A program made the position numbers and the translations under genes. Shown here in pieces: positions 52,581-61,068 of a stretch of DNA of 64,000 nucleotides. The notes beneath the pieces are model-generated. The model had not been told where the DNA came from and did no database searches. It saw only the letters and a list, made by a program, of their open reading frames with translations. How positions within the stretch are numbered: the stretch's first letter is position 1; each line of letters starts with the position of its first letter. Source of the stretch: Pseudomonas piscis (GTDB lineage Bacteria > Pseudomonadota > Gammaproteobacteria > Pseudomonadales > Pseudomonadaceae); the NCBI RefSeq assembly GCF_009380155.1, contig NZ_WHUV01000009.1, forward strand, positions 1-64,000. The letters are read 5' to 3'.

Positions 52581-53222
52581 TCAGTTCGCCGGCTTGCCGG
52601 CGCTGACCGTCTCGAACCAACTCTTCACCGAACAGGTGGCGAACACGCTGGTGCTGCAGTCGCCGTTGGCCAGTGCCGTGCGCAGCTTCTCCACATCGGC
52701 CTGCATCATGTAGCGAATGCCGTCCTTGAAATGGGCGCTGTCGCCGAATCCGCCCTGGGTCATTTCGCTCAAGGCTTCCTCTTTGCTCCAGCCCTGGACC
52801 ACCACCCGGTACATCGCCGACATCAGCCCGGTGCGGTCCGAGCCATGCTTGCAGTGCATCAGCACCGGGCCCTGGGCTTCGGCGCTCTGGATCGCGCGCA
52901 AGGCCTTGAGCACATCGGCGTCATCCACGTGGTTGGTGCGATAAGGCAGCTGTACCTGATGGATGCCTGGCGCCGCCAGCCAACTGCTGTCCGATTCGGG
53001 CAGGAAGTTGATCACCGTTCCCACCTTGAGCTTTTCCAGCAACGGCACGGCGTCTTGGTCCGGCAGGGCGCTGCGATACAGGGTCGGTGACATCTGGTAC
53101 AGGTTGTACTGTTTTTCCACCGGTTGGGCCCAATGCTCGGGGCGGTCGGCGGCCTGCGCCAAAGGAGCGAGCAGGGCCAGCAATGCCAGGCAAAGAGCGG
53201 GAAGCAAGCGAATTCTCGACAT
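52581..53222 (-). CDS. Periplasmic dual-specificity/tyrosine phosphatase
   Basis: 213 residues with a signal peptide (MSRIRLLPALCLALLALLAPLAQA). Phosphatase core: LYRSALPDQDAVPLLEKLKVGTVINFLPE, VDDADVLKALRAI (general-acid region) and the P-loop VLMHCKHGSDRTGL (HCxxGxxRTG). The family covers periplasmic phosphatases related to plant-type PFA-DSP and DUF442 proteins. Two or three C-terminal Cys suggest disulfides. Start overlaps no neighbour; the next rightward gene is 294 bp away. Confidence 0.88.
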   Translation of the reverse strand: MSRIRLLPALCLALLALLAPLAQAADRPEHWAQPVEKQYNLYQMSPTLYRSALPDQDAVPLLEKLKVGTVINFLPESDSSWLAAPGIHQVQLPYRTNHVDDADVLKALRAIQSAEAQGPVLMHCKHGSDRTGLMSAMYRVVVQGWSKEEALSEMTQGGFGDSAHFKDGIRYMMQADVEKLRTALANGDCSTSVFATCSVKSWFETVSAGKPAN

Positions 53223-53351
53223 GGACGGTCACGGGTGAGGGATCGATGGCCGGCAGTCTCGGTCTGTGCCGGTCAATGCCCCGTGAGGCCTGTGTCAAAG
53301 AATCGTGAAGCTGGTCTGATCCTGTCTTTTTTGAGGCAACTGATCTTTTTT

Positions 53352-53380
53352 TTGGAACTGAAACGATTCATCTCGATACT
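53352..53380 (+). promoter_or_regulatory. Possible promoter in the gluconate dehydrogenase leader
   Basis: TTGGAA (53352-53357), 17 nt, then GATACT (53375-53380); each matches the sigma-70 consensus at four of six positions. A transcript from here would meet a terminator-like hairpin at 53429-53449 before the gluconate dehydrogenase genes. Confidence 0.4.
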
Positions 53381-53428
53381 TAGGCTGCTATCATTTGTAA
53401 CTATTGTTTGCTGATGTGTTCATAAAAC

Positions 53429-53449
53429 CGGGTTTTGCCCGGCTTTTTG
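53429..53449 (+). terminator. Terminator-like hairpin upstream of the gluconate dehydrogenase operon
   Basis: CCGGG-TTTTG-CCCGG followed by CTTTTT. It lies between two divergent genes, so no coding transcript needs it; it may be an attenuator of the downstream operon or the end of a small RNA. Confidence 0.6.
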
Positions 53450-53516
53450 CGTTGCCAAAACACAAAGTCGCGCCATGACGCGGCTGAAATCCATCAATGC
53501 CTGATGAGGTGCATCC

Positions 53517-54266
53517 ATGTCCGATCAAGATCGAGACAACCCGCGGCGTGAGTTTTTGCGTAAATCCCTGACCTTGATCCCGGTAGTCACCGTGGCCAGC
53601 ACCGGCCTGGGCAGCAGCATGCTGGCCGTGGCTCCCGAGGCTGTCGCCGCCGACAAGCCCGCTGCGCCGAGCAAGCAGGCGAGTGGCAGCCACTATGAGC
53701 CCAGCTACTTCAGCGCCGAGGAATGGGCTTTCATCAAGGCGGCGGTGGAACGCCTGATCCCGGCGGACGACCTGGGCCCGGGTGCCCTGGAAGCTGGCGT
53801 GCCGGAATACATCGACCGGCAGATGAACACCTCCTACGCCGCCGGTGCCCTGTGGTACATGCAAGGCCCGTTCAAGGCCGATGCCGCGCCAGAGATGGGC
53901 TGGCAGAGCAAGCTGGTGCCCAAGGAGATCTATCGCCTGGGCATCGCCGCCACGGACGCCTGGTGCAAGCAGCTCAAGGGCCAAGCATTTGCTGCTCAAG
54001 ACAGCGCTACCCGAGACGATCTGCTCAAGCAGTTGGAGGCGGGTACGCCGCAGTTCGACACGGTTCCGGCCAAGCTGTTCTTCAACCTGCTGTTGCAGAA
54101 CACCAAGGAGGGTTTCTTCAGCGACCCGATCCACGGTGGCAACAAGGGCCTGGTGGGCTGGACCCTGATCGGCTTCCCCGGCGCGCGCGCCGATTTCATG
54201 GATTGGGTGGAGCGTAACGAGCAGTACCCCTTCCCGGCAGTATCGATTCGCGGCGAGAGGGCTTGA
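53517..54266 (+). CDS. Gluconate 2-dehydrogenase gamma (Tat) subunit
   Basis: 249 residues. N-terminal Tat signal PRREFLRKSLTLIPVVTVASTG (twin Arg), then the subunit-3 pattern YFSAEEWAFIKAAVERLIPADDLGPGALEAGVPEYIDRQM, KLFFNLLLQNTKEGFFSDPIHGGNKG. Folded and exported with the flavoprotein, it is needed for maturation of the periplasmic complex. First gene of the three-gene operon; stop overlaps the next gene's region by 2-3 nt. Confidence 0.93.
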   Translation: MSDQDRDNPRREFLRKSLTLIPVVTVASTGLGSSMLAVAPEAVAADKPAAPSKQASGSHYEPSYFSAEEWAFIKAAVERLIPADDLGPGALEAGVPEYIDRQMNTSYAAGALWYMQGPFKADAAPEMGWQSKLVPKEIYRLGIAATDAWCKQLKGQAFAAQDSATRDDLLKQLEAGTPQFDTVPAKLFFNLLLQNTKEGFFSDPIHGGNKGLVGWTLIGFPGARADFMDWVERNEQYPFPAVSIRGERA

Positions 54267-54268
54267 GC

Positions 54269-56053
54269 ATGGCGACAGTGATGAAGAAGGTCGACGCAGT
54301 GATCGTCGGGTTTGGCTGGACCGGCGCCATCATGGCCAAGGAACTGACCGAGGCGGGGCTCAACGTGCTGGCGCTGGAGCGCGGGCCGATGCAGGACACC
54401 TACCCGGACGGCAGCTATCCCCAGGTGATCGACGAGCTCACCTACAGCGTGCGCAAGAAGCTCTTCCAGGACATTTCCAAGGAAACCGTGACCATCCGCC
54501 ACAGCGTCAACGACGTGGCCCTGCCCAACCGCCAGTTGGGCGCGTTCCTGCCGGGCAATGGCGTGGGCGGCGCCGGCCTGCATTGGTCTGGCGTGCATTT
54601 TCGTGCCGACCCCATCGAGTTGCGCATGCGCAGCCACTATGAAGAACGCTACGGCAAGAATTTCATCCCCAAGGACATGACCATCCAGGACTTCGGCGTC
54701 ACCTACGAAGAGCTGGAGCCGTTCTTCGACTATGCGGAAAAGGTCTTCGGCACCTCGGGCCAGGCCTGGACCGTGAAGGGCCAGCTGGTGGGCGAAGGCA
54801 AGGGCGGCAACCCCTACGCGCCGGATCGCTCGGACCACTTCCCGCTGGAATCGCAGAAGAACACCTATTCCGCCCAGCTGTTCCAGAAAGCTGCCAATGA
54901 AGTGGGCTACAAGCCCTACAACCTGCCGTCGGCCAATACCTCGGGGCCCTACACCAACCCCTATGGCGCGCAGATGGGGCCGTGCAACTTCTGCGGTTTC
55001 TGCAGTGGCTACGTTTGCTACATGTATTCCAAGGCCTCGCCCAACGTGAATATCCTGCCGGCCCTCAAGCCGCTGCCGAATTTCGAGTTGCGGGCCAATT
55101 CCCATGTGCTCAAGGTCAATCTGGACAGCAGCAAGACCCTGGCCACCGGCGTCACCTACGTCGACGCCCAGGGGCGCGAGATCGAGCAACCGGCGGACCT
55201 GGTGATCCTCGGCGCCTTCCAGTTCCACAACGTGCGCCTGATGCTGCTCTCGGGCATCGGCAAGCCCTACGACCCGATCACCGGTGAAGGCGTGGTGGGC
55301 AAGAACTTCGCCTACCAGAACATGGCCACCATCAAGGCCTACTTCGACAAGGACGTGCACACCAACAACTTCATCGGCGCCGGTGGCAACGGCGTGGCGG
55401 TGGACGACTTCAATGCCGACAACTTCGACCACGGCCCCCATGGCTTCGTCGGTGGTTCGCCATTCTGGGTCAACCAGGCCGGCAGCCGGCCGATCGCCGG
55501 GACTTCCAACCCGCCAGGCACCCCGGCCTGGGGCAGCGCCTGGAAGAAGGCCACGGCCGACTACTACACCCACCAGGTGTCCATGGACGCCCACGGTGCG
55601 CACCAGTCCTACCGGGGCAACTACCTCGACCTGGACCCGGTCTACCGCGATGCCTACGGCTTGCCCCTGCTGCGGATGACCTTCGACTGGCAGGAAAACG
55701 ACATCAAGATGAACCGTTTCATGGTCGAGAAGATGGGCAAGATCGCCCAGGCGATGAACCCCAAGGCCATCGCCCTGCTGGGCAAGCAGGTCGGTGAGCA
55801 CTTCAACACCGCCTCCTACCAGACCACTCACTTGAACGGTGGCGCGATCATGGGTACCGACCCCAAGACCAGCGCCCTGAACCGCTACTTGCAGAGCTGG
55901 GACGTGCACAACGTGTTCGTGCCTGGAGCCTCGGCCTTTCCCCAGGGCCTGGGCTACAACCCCACTGGGCTGGTGGCGGCGCTGACCTACTGGTCGGCGC
56001 GGGCGATCCGCGAGCAGTACCTGAAGAACCCCGGCCCGCTGGTCCAGGCATAA
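54269..56053 (+). CDS. Gluconate 2-dehydrogenase FAD subunit (GMC family)
   Basis: 594 residues from the ATG at 54269, which follows AGAGG; a TTG two codons upstream is also open. GMC oxidoreductase: FAD motif VIVGFGWTGAIMAKELTEAGLNVLALERG, NGVGGAGLHWSGVHFR, LVILGAFQFHNVRLMLLSGIG, active-site His in HLNGGAIMG, and VPGASAFPQGLGYNPTGLVAALTYW. Oxidises gluconate to 2-ketogluconate in the periplasm. Electrons pass to the cytochrome c subunit. Confidence 0.95.
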   Translation: MATVMKKVDAVIVGFGWTGAIMAKELTEAGLNVLALERGPMQDTYPDGSYPQVIDELTYSVRKKLFQDISKETVTIRHSVNDVALPNRQLGAFLPGNGVGGAGLHWSGVHFRADPIELRMRSHYEERYGKNFIPKDMTIQDFGVTYEELEPFFDYAEKVFGTSGQAWTVKGQLVGEGKGGNPYAPDRSDHFPLESQKNTYSAQLFQKAANEVGYKPYNLPSANTSGPYTNPYGAQMGPCNFCGFCSGYVCYMYSKASPNVNILPALKPLPNFELRANSHVLKVNLDSSKTLATGVTYVDAQGREIEQPADLVILGAFQFHNVRLMLLSGIGKPYDPITGEGVVGKNFAYQNMATIKAYFDKDVHTNNFIGAGGNGVAVDDFNADNFDHGPHGFVGGSPFWVNQAGSRPIAGTSNPPGTPAWGSAWKKATADYYTHQVSMDAHGAHQSYRGNYLDLDPVYRDAYGLPLLRMTFDWQENDIKMNRFMVEKMGKIAQAMNPKAIALLGKQVGEHFNTASYQTTHLNGGAIMGTDPKTSALNRYLQSWDVHNVFVPGASAFPQGLGYNPTGLVAALTYWSARAIREQYLKNPGPLVQA

Positions 56054-56065
56054 GGAGCGATGACC

Positions 56066-57370
56066 ATGAAAGCACTCGTTATCGCCAGCCTGGCGCTATT
56101 GGGCAGCGCCTCCCTCCAGGCCGCCGAGGTCGACCAGGCCCTGGTCAAGCAGGGCGAATACCTGGCCCGTGCCGGTGACTGCGTCGCCTGCCACACCGCC
56201 AAGGACGGCAAGCCGTTCGCCGGCGGCCTGCCGATGGAAACCCCGATCGGGGTGATCTATTCCACCAACATCACTCCGGACAAGACCGGTATCGGCGACT
56301 ACAGCTTCGAGGACTTCGACCAGGCCGTGCGCCATGGCGTGGCCAAGAACGGCAGCACGCTGTACCCGGCCATGCCCTTCCCGTCCTACGCCCGGGTCAA
56401 CGACGCCGACATGCAGGCGCTCTACGCCTACTTCATGCACGGCGTGGCGCCGGTGGTACGGGACAACCAGGACAGCGACATTCCCTGGCCCCTGAGCATG
56501 CGCTGGCCGTTGTCGATCTGGCGCTGGATGTTCGCCCCGAGCGTGGCGCCAGCCGCCGTGGCTGCCGACAGCGACCCGTTGATAAGTCGTGGCTCCTACC
56601 TGGTGGAAGGCCTGGGCCACTGTGGCGCCTGCCATACGCCACGGGCGCTGACCATGCAGGAGAAGGCCCTGAGCGCCAGTGAAGGCAGTGCCTTCCTGTC
56701 CGGCAGCGCACCGCTGGAGGGCTGGATCGCCAAGAGCCTGCGTGGCGATCACAAGGACGGCCTGGGCAGCTGGAGCGAAGAGCAACTGGTGCAGTTCCTC
56801 AAGACCGGTCGCAGCGATCGCAGCGCGGTGTTCGGTGGCATGAGCGATGTGGTGGTCCACAGCATGCAGTACATGAGCGACCAGGACCTGACGGCCATCG
56901 CCCGCTATCTCAAGTCGCTGCCGGCCAACGATCCCGCCGACCAGCCGCACCAGTACGACAAGCAAGTGGCCGACGCCCTGTGGAAAGGCGACGACAGCAA
57001 GCCGGGCGCCTCGGTGTACATCGACAACTGCGCCGCCTGCCACCGTACCGATGGCCATGGCTACACCCGGGTGTTCCCGGCGCTGGCCGGCAACCCGGTG
57101 CTGCAATCGGAGGACGCCACCTCGCTGATCAACATCGTGCTCAAGGGCGGCACCCTGCCTGCCACCCACAGCGCGCCGTCGACCCTCACCATGCCGCCCT
57201 TCGCCTGGCGGTTGTCGGACCAGGAGGTGGCCGACGTGGTCAGCTTCATCCGCAGCAGCTGGGGCAACCAGGGCGCGCCGGTGAAGGCCGCGGACGTGGC
57301 AGGGCTGCGTGACGGGCGCCTGCAGAGCACCTCCAACGACGACCTGGGCAACGTGATTCCACGTCACTAG
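56066..57370 (+). CDS. Gluconate 2-dehydrogenase cytochrome c subunit
   Basis: 434 residues from the ATG at 56066 (AGGAG eight nt upstream; ATG at 56060 lies only two nt after the ribosome site). Signal peptide MKALVIASLALLGSASLQAAE. Three haem c sites: CVACH, CGACH and CAACH, with later Met ligands. A C-terminal segment anchors it to the membrane, passing electrons to ubiquinone. Last gene of the operon, 12 bp after the flavoprotein. Confidence 0.95.
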   Translation: MKALVIASLALLGSASLQAAEVDQALVKQGEYLARAGDCVACHTAKDGKPFAGGLPMETPIGVIYSTNITPDKTGIGDYSFEDFDQAVRHGVAKNGSTLYPAMPFPSYARVNDADMQALYAYFMHGVAPVVRDNQDSDIPWPLSMRWPLSIWRWMFAPSVAPAAVAADSDPLISRGSYLVEGLGHCGACHTPRALTMQEKALSASEGSAFLSGSAPLEGWIAKSLRGDHKDGLGSWSEEQLVQFLKTGRSDRSAVFGGMSDVVVHSMQYMSDQDLTAIARYLKSLPANDPADQPHQYDKQVADALWKGDDSKPGASVYIDNCAACHRTDGHGYTRVFPALAGNPVLQSEDATSLINIVLKGGTLPATHSAPSTLTMPPFAWRLSDQEVADVVSFIRSSWGNQGAPVKAADVAGLRDGRLQSTSNDDLGNVIPRH

Positions 57371-57378
57371 TGGCAGGA

Positions 57379-57401
57379 CCGGCGCCCGCAACAGGCGCCG
57401 G
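57379..57401. terminator. Hairpin after the gluconate dehydrogenase operon
   Basis: Perfect stem CCGGCGCC-CGCAACA-GGCGCCGG, 8 bp after the cytochrome stop; only a short TT follows, so probably a weak terminator. Confidence 0.55.
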
Positions 57402-57415
57402 TTCGACGTGGGCCT

Positions 57416-57772
57416 TCAGCCCCCGGGGAATGGCTGGATCCCCAGCTGGCTTTGTAGCTGGTAGCCGGCGATGCAGTCTGCCAATCCGGCGTTCATCAGG
57501 TCTTCCCAGCTCGCGGGTAGCAGGCCGATGTCGTCGTGGTGAGGGCTCCATTGCGCCTCGGCGAACTTCGCCTCGGCTGCATCGAAGGGCTGCAGGCCGC
57601 TCACCGCGGCTTGCCGGATGTCCCGGGTGCACAGGTCGAACTCGCAGGCCAGGCCCCAGAGCTGGCCATCCGCGGCCCTGACGATGATCAGGTCGGCGCC
57701 TTGCCCGTAGCTCGGCAGGTAGGCGTGCGCCGCATAGAAGATCTTTTCCAGTGTGCCGGGTGTCCTGGGCAT
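57416..57772 (-). CDS. Hypothetical protein divergent from the RIP-like gene
   Basis: 118 residues, with a very good ribosome site (AAAGGAG nine nt before the ATG). Sequence MPRTPGTLEKIFYAAHAYLPSYGQG, ADLIIVRAADGQLWGLACEFDLCT, FAEAQWSPHHDDIGLLPASWEDLMNAGLADCI. No signal peptide, no known family recognised. Codon use is Pseudomonas-like. It is transcribed away from the ribosome-inactivating-protein-like gene (170 bp between starts), so a protective role is conceivable but not supported by any motif. Confidence 0.7.
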   Translation of the reverse strand: MPRTPGTLEKIFYAAHAYLPSYGQGADLIIVRAADGQLWGLACEFDLCTRDIRQAAVSGLQPFDAAEAKFAEAQWSPHHDDIGLLPASWEDLMNAGLADCIAGYQLQSQLGIQPFPGG

Positions 57773-57942
57773 TGCCGTGCTCCTTTGATTGCCGCTCGGG
57801 AAGCCTTTCCGGCTGCCGGCCTGCAGGGTGTCCTGATTAGTGTGCTGCGGGGTCTGTTCCCCCTCGGCATGGCTGCGCCGCCGAGTCAGGCAGTCGTGTC
57901 CAGGGCTGCTGCGATCTTACCGAACACGCCATGGAGGCGAAC

Positions 57943-58860
57943 ATGAATAGCTCTGAAGTTGAAACAGGAAGCTCACTGTCCCGGGGCGCTGCGCTGCGTT
58001 CCAGAGGCAAAGGCACGTGGTGGCTGGCGGGCGCGCTGATGTTCCTGGCCCAGGGGGCATTTGCCAGTGATGTGTGCAGCGTGCCGGATACCAAGGCGCC
58101 GCTGGACATCGCCTGTTCGATGCCGACCAAGGACAACGCGGACACTGCCAAAGGGTACGAGAGCGCGTTGACGCTGGTCCAGAAGCAACTGGCCAAAGCG
58201 CTGGACTGGAAGGGTGTGCTCAACCCAGTGACGGAAAGCCAGGTTGCCGCGAGTGGCAAGTTTGCCAGCCTGAGGTTCCTGGACGACAACCAGAAAGAGG
58301 TCGTCAGGTTCTATATCAATCTACGGGACCTGTATGTGGTCGGCTATAAGGTTGGCGCTACTTACTACGAGCTCAAGGACCAGACCGGCCCTGATCTCAA
58401 GCCGAAGGTGAAGTTGAGCTTTGGCGGGAGCTACCAGCAACTGGAAACCAAGGAGGTTGATCGGACCGACATCAACTATGGATGGGTGGTGCTCACCAGT
58501 TCACTCAACAAGCTCGCGCTGGATCCCAGCGGTGGTAAAGAGGGCAAGGGCGCCAAGAAGGCACTGCTGGTCGTCATCCCCATGTTCATCGAAGGCTCAC
58601 GCTTCAAGTACTCCATCGGTCGCGATATCCAGCAGAACATTGTCAAGGAGGCAGAGGGGCAGCCAGTGAAAAGCTACAACATCGACTTGATGGAAAGCTG
58701 GCGCAAGTTGAGCGATCTGGCATTTTCCAGCTATGCCCCCAAGAAGGGCGAGAAAGTGACGCCCGTGACCATCGCGCCGAACACGTCCGAGGCCAAGACA
58801 TTCAAGGACTACAAGGATGTCAGTGGCTCGCTGGGCATCTTGCTGACCCTGAAGAAGTGA
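57943..58860 (+). CDS. Predicted secreted ribosome-inactivating protein (RIP, rRNA N-glycosylase)
   Basis: 305 residues from the ATG at 57943, which has GGAGG five nt upstream (an earlier ATG at 57931 lacks one). Long-n-region signal peptide ending WWLAGALMFLAQGAFA|S. The mature part carries all key blocks of the ricin/Shiga-A fold: RDLYVVGYKVGATYYEL (Y131, active-site Tyr), LSFGGSYQQLE (Y164, second active Tyr), VVIPMFIEGSRFKYSIG (E217 and R220, catalytic pair of the ExxR motif) and ESWRKLS (W253). Two Cys near the N-terminus of the mature protein could pair. Known members remove one adenine from the sarcin-ricin loop of large rRNA and stop translation. No B-chain or toxin partner gene is adjacent. 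Secretion and target are inferred. Confidence 0.75.
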   Translation: MNSSEVETGSSLSRGAALRSRGKGTWWLAGALMFLAQGAFASDVCSVPDTKAPLDIACSMPTKDNADTAKGYESALTLVQKQLAKALDWKGVLNPVTESQVAASGKFASLRFLDDNQKEVVRFYINLRDLYVVGYKVGATYYELKDQTGPDLKPKVKLSFGGSYQQLETKEVDRTDINYGWVVLTSSLNKLALDPSGGKEGKGAKKALLVVIPMFIEGSRFKYSIGRDIQQNIVKEAEGQPVKSYNIDLMESWRKLSDLAFSSYAPKKGEKVTPVTIAPNTSEAKTFKDYKDVSGSLGILLTLKK

Positions 58861-58931
58861 AGCCGGGCCGGCGAGAGGTCCCGTGAAACGTTCTGCTCGA
58901 CGGCGCTAGGCAGCTTATCGCAGCTCCATTA

Positions 58932-58947
58932 CTGTATGCGCATACAG
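58932..58947 (+). promoter_or_regulatory. LexA (SOS) box
   Basis: CTGTATGCGCATACAG, a perfect palindrome matching CTGT-N8-ACAG, extended by TTA...TAA. It lies 16 bp upstream of the radical SAM start codon. P. aeruginosa PA0069 is reported as part of the LexA regulon. Confidence 0.9.
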
Positions 58948-58962
58948 TAATGGAGCGCCCCC

Positions 58963-60021
58963 ATGTCCAGCCCCCTGCCGCCCCGCGGTCGCGGCACCGC
59001 GAGCAACCCGCACAACCGTTTCGCCCCCAACCGCTCGGTGGCCGAGGATGATGGCTGGCACCAGGAAGTGCCGCTGACCCAGGGCACCGAGGTGCGCTTG
59101 GAAACCGCCAAGTCGATCATCACCCGCAACAATTCGCCGGACCTGCCCTTCGATCGCTCGATCAATCCCTATCGCGGTTGCGAGCACGGCTGCATCTACT
59201 GCTATGCGCGGCCCAGCCATGCCTACTGGGACATGTCGCCGGGGCTGGACTTCGAAACCCGGCTGATCGCCAAGAGCAATACCGCCACCCTGCTGGAGCA
59301 GCAGCTGTCCAAACCCGGCTACCAGTGCGCGCCGATCAACCTGGGTTCCAATACCGATCCCTACCAACCCATCGAGCGTGAACAACGGCTGACCCGGCGC
59401 ACCCTGGAGGTGCTGCTGCGCTACCGGCACCCGGTGACCATCGTCACCAAGGGTTCGCTGATCCTGCGTGATCTTGACCTGTTGGCCGAGCTGGCCCAGC
59501 AGCGGCTGGTGGCGGTGATGATCAGCCTCACCACCCTGGACGATGAACTCAAGCGCATCCTCGAGCCCCGGGCCGCAGCGCCCAAGGCCCGCCTGCGGGC
59601 GATCAGGGTATTGCGTGGAGTGGGCGTGCCGGTGGGGGTGTTGTGCTCGCCGATGATCCCGATGATCAACGACAGCGAGTTGGAGGCCCTGCTGACCGAA
59701 GCCCAGGCCGCCGGCGCGCAAAGCGCGGCCTACATGATGCTGCGCCTGCCGCTTGAGGTGGCGCCGCTGTTCGAGGAATGGCTGGCGGCGCATTACCCGC
59801 AGCGGGCGGCCCATGTCCTGAGCCTGATCCGCCAGAGCCGCGGGGGCGAGCTCTACGACAGCCGTTTCGGCAGCCGCATGCGCGGCGAGGGCCCGTTCGC
59901 CGACCTGCTGGCCCAGCGTTTTGCCAAGGCACTCAAGCGTCTGGGGCTCGATCGTCGTGGCGGTTTCGACCTGGACTGCTCGGCATTCTGTCCGCCGGGC
60001 AGGCAGATGTCGTTGCTGTAG
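58963..60021 (+). CDS. PA0069-family radical SAM protein (SplB-like)
   Basis: 352 residues. The iron-sulfur motif is GCEHGCIYCYARPSHAYWDMSPG (CxxxCxxC). N-terminal FDRSINPYRGCEHG and C-terminal CSAFCPPGRQMSLL are typical of the PA0069/Rv2578c family, distantly related to spore photoproduct lyase. Given the LexA box directly in front, an SOS-induced DNA-repair function is likely, though the reaction is not established. ATG is 16 bp after the box, so bound LexA would block both transcription and initiation. Confidence 0.93.
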   Translation: MSSPLPPRGRGTASNPHNRFAPNRSVAEDDGWHQEVPLTQGTEVRLETAKSIITRNNSPDLPFDRSINPYRGCEHGCIYCYARPSHAYWDMSPGLDFETRLIAKSNTATLLEQQLSKPGYQCAPINLGSNTDPYQPIEREQRLTRRTLEVLLRYRHPVTIVTKGSLILRDLDLLAELAQQRLVAVMISLTTLDDELKRILEPRAAAPKARLRAIRVLRGVGVPVGVLCSPMIPMINDSELEALLTEAQAAGAQSAAYMMLRLPLEVAPLFEEWLAAHYPQRAAHVLSLIRQSRGGELYDSRFGSRMRGEGPFADLLAQRFAKALKRLGLDRRGGFDLDCSAFCPPGRQMSLL

Positions 60022-60239
60022 GCCCGCGGCTTTTGCGAACGGATGTGCCGCCCATCGTTTCGCGGCCCATAGTGGCGTTCTAGAGCGCTGCATTCAGTTT
60101 GAGTTAAGTTTTCACGGCTACCTTGCTCATCAAGTGACTTGGATGTCACTTCCGACGGTTCGGTCGTTTTTTGATCAGCCGTTGGCGTCGTGCCGGATCA
60201 TTCTGGGACATTCACCAAATCCGACAGAGAGAATCAATC

Positions 60240-60977
60240 ATGAGTGACAAGGATAAACAGCCGCTGGCTGCGTCGGCTCCAGCCCCTACCAACGGTTCCG
60301 CCGAGACCGCCGATGCAGCGCTGCAGCATATAGTCGACGGTTTTTTGCATTTTCATCATGAAGTCTTTCCGCAGCAGCAAGAGTTGTTCAAGAAACTCGC
60401 CACGGCCCAGCGGCCAAGGGCGATGTTCATCGCCTGTGCCGATTCGCGGATCGTTCCCGAACTCATCACCCAAAGTTCCCCTGGCGACCTGTTCGTGACC
60501 CGCAACGTGGGCAACGTGGTGCCGCCCTACGGGCAGATGAACGGTGGTGTATCCACGGCGATCGAATACGCGGTAATGGCCCTGGGCGTGCACCACATCA
60601 TCGTTTGCGGGCATTCGGACTGCGGGGCCATGCGCGCCGTGCTCAACCCGCAGAGCCTGGAAAAGATGCCCACGGTCAGGGCCTGGCTGCGCCACGCCGA
60701 AGTGGCCCGGACCATGGTCCAGGACAATTGCTCGTGCGCCGACGAGCCTTCGAGCATGCATGTCCTGACCGAAGAGAACGTCATCGCCCAATTGCAGCAC
60801 TTGCGTACCCATCCTTCCGTTGCCTCGCGCATGGCCAACGGCCAGTTGTTCATCCACGGCTGGGTCTATGACATCGAGACCAGCTCGATCAAGGCCTACG
60901 ACGCGGACAAGAGCTGTTTCCTGCCGCTCGACGGTAGCCATCCGATTCCCGTGGCGACGCCCAAAGCGCGTTTCTGA
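60240..60977 (+). CDS. Beta-class carbonic anhydrase
   Basis: 245 residues from MSDKDKQPLAAS at 60240 (the frame is open to 60171). Zinc ligands and catalytic dyad: ACADSRIVPE (C and D/R), and GHSDCGAMRAVL (H and C). Additional FVTRNVGNVVPPYG and NVIAQLQHLRTHP. Interconverts CO2 and bicarbonate in the cytoplasm. Followed after 91 bp by a SulP transporter, a pairing also seen in P. aeruginosa (PA0102-PA0103), suggesting joint bicarbonate handling. Confidence 0.95.
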   Translation: MSDKDKQPLAASAPAPTNGSAETADAALQHIVDGFLHFHHEVFPQQQELFKKLATAQRPRAMFIACADSRIVPELITQSSPGDLFVTRNVGNVVPPYGQMNGGVSTAIEYAVMALGVHHIIVCGHSDCGAMRAVLNPQSLEKMPTVRAWLRHAEVARTMVQDNCSCADEPSSMHVLTEENVIAQLQHLRTHPSVASRMANGQLFIHGWVYDIETSSIKAYDADKSCFLPLDGSHPIPVATPKARF

Positions 60978-61068
60978 ATCCACCTCAATTCCTTGTGAGG
61001 TCTTGGCCTGGGCTGCTTGGGAGCAGTCCGGCCTTGCCACGCCTGAAGAAAATGTCGGGAGAGTTGTC

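Noticed and set aside
53996..55909. 637-codon frame antisense to the gluconate dehydrogenase flavoprotein
   Set aside because: Shadow frame; no ribosome site or domain.
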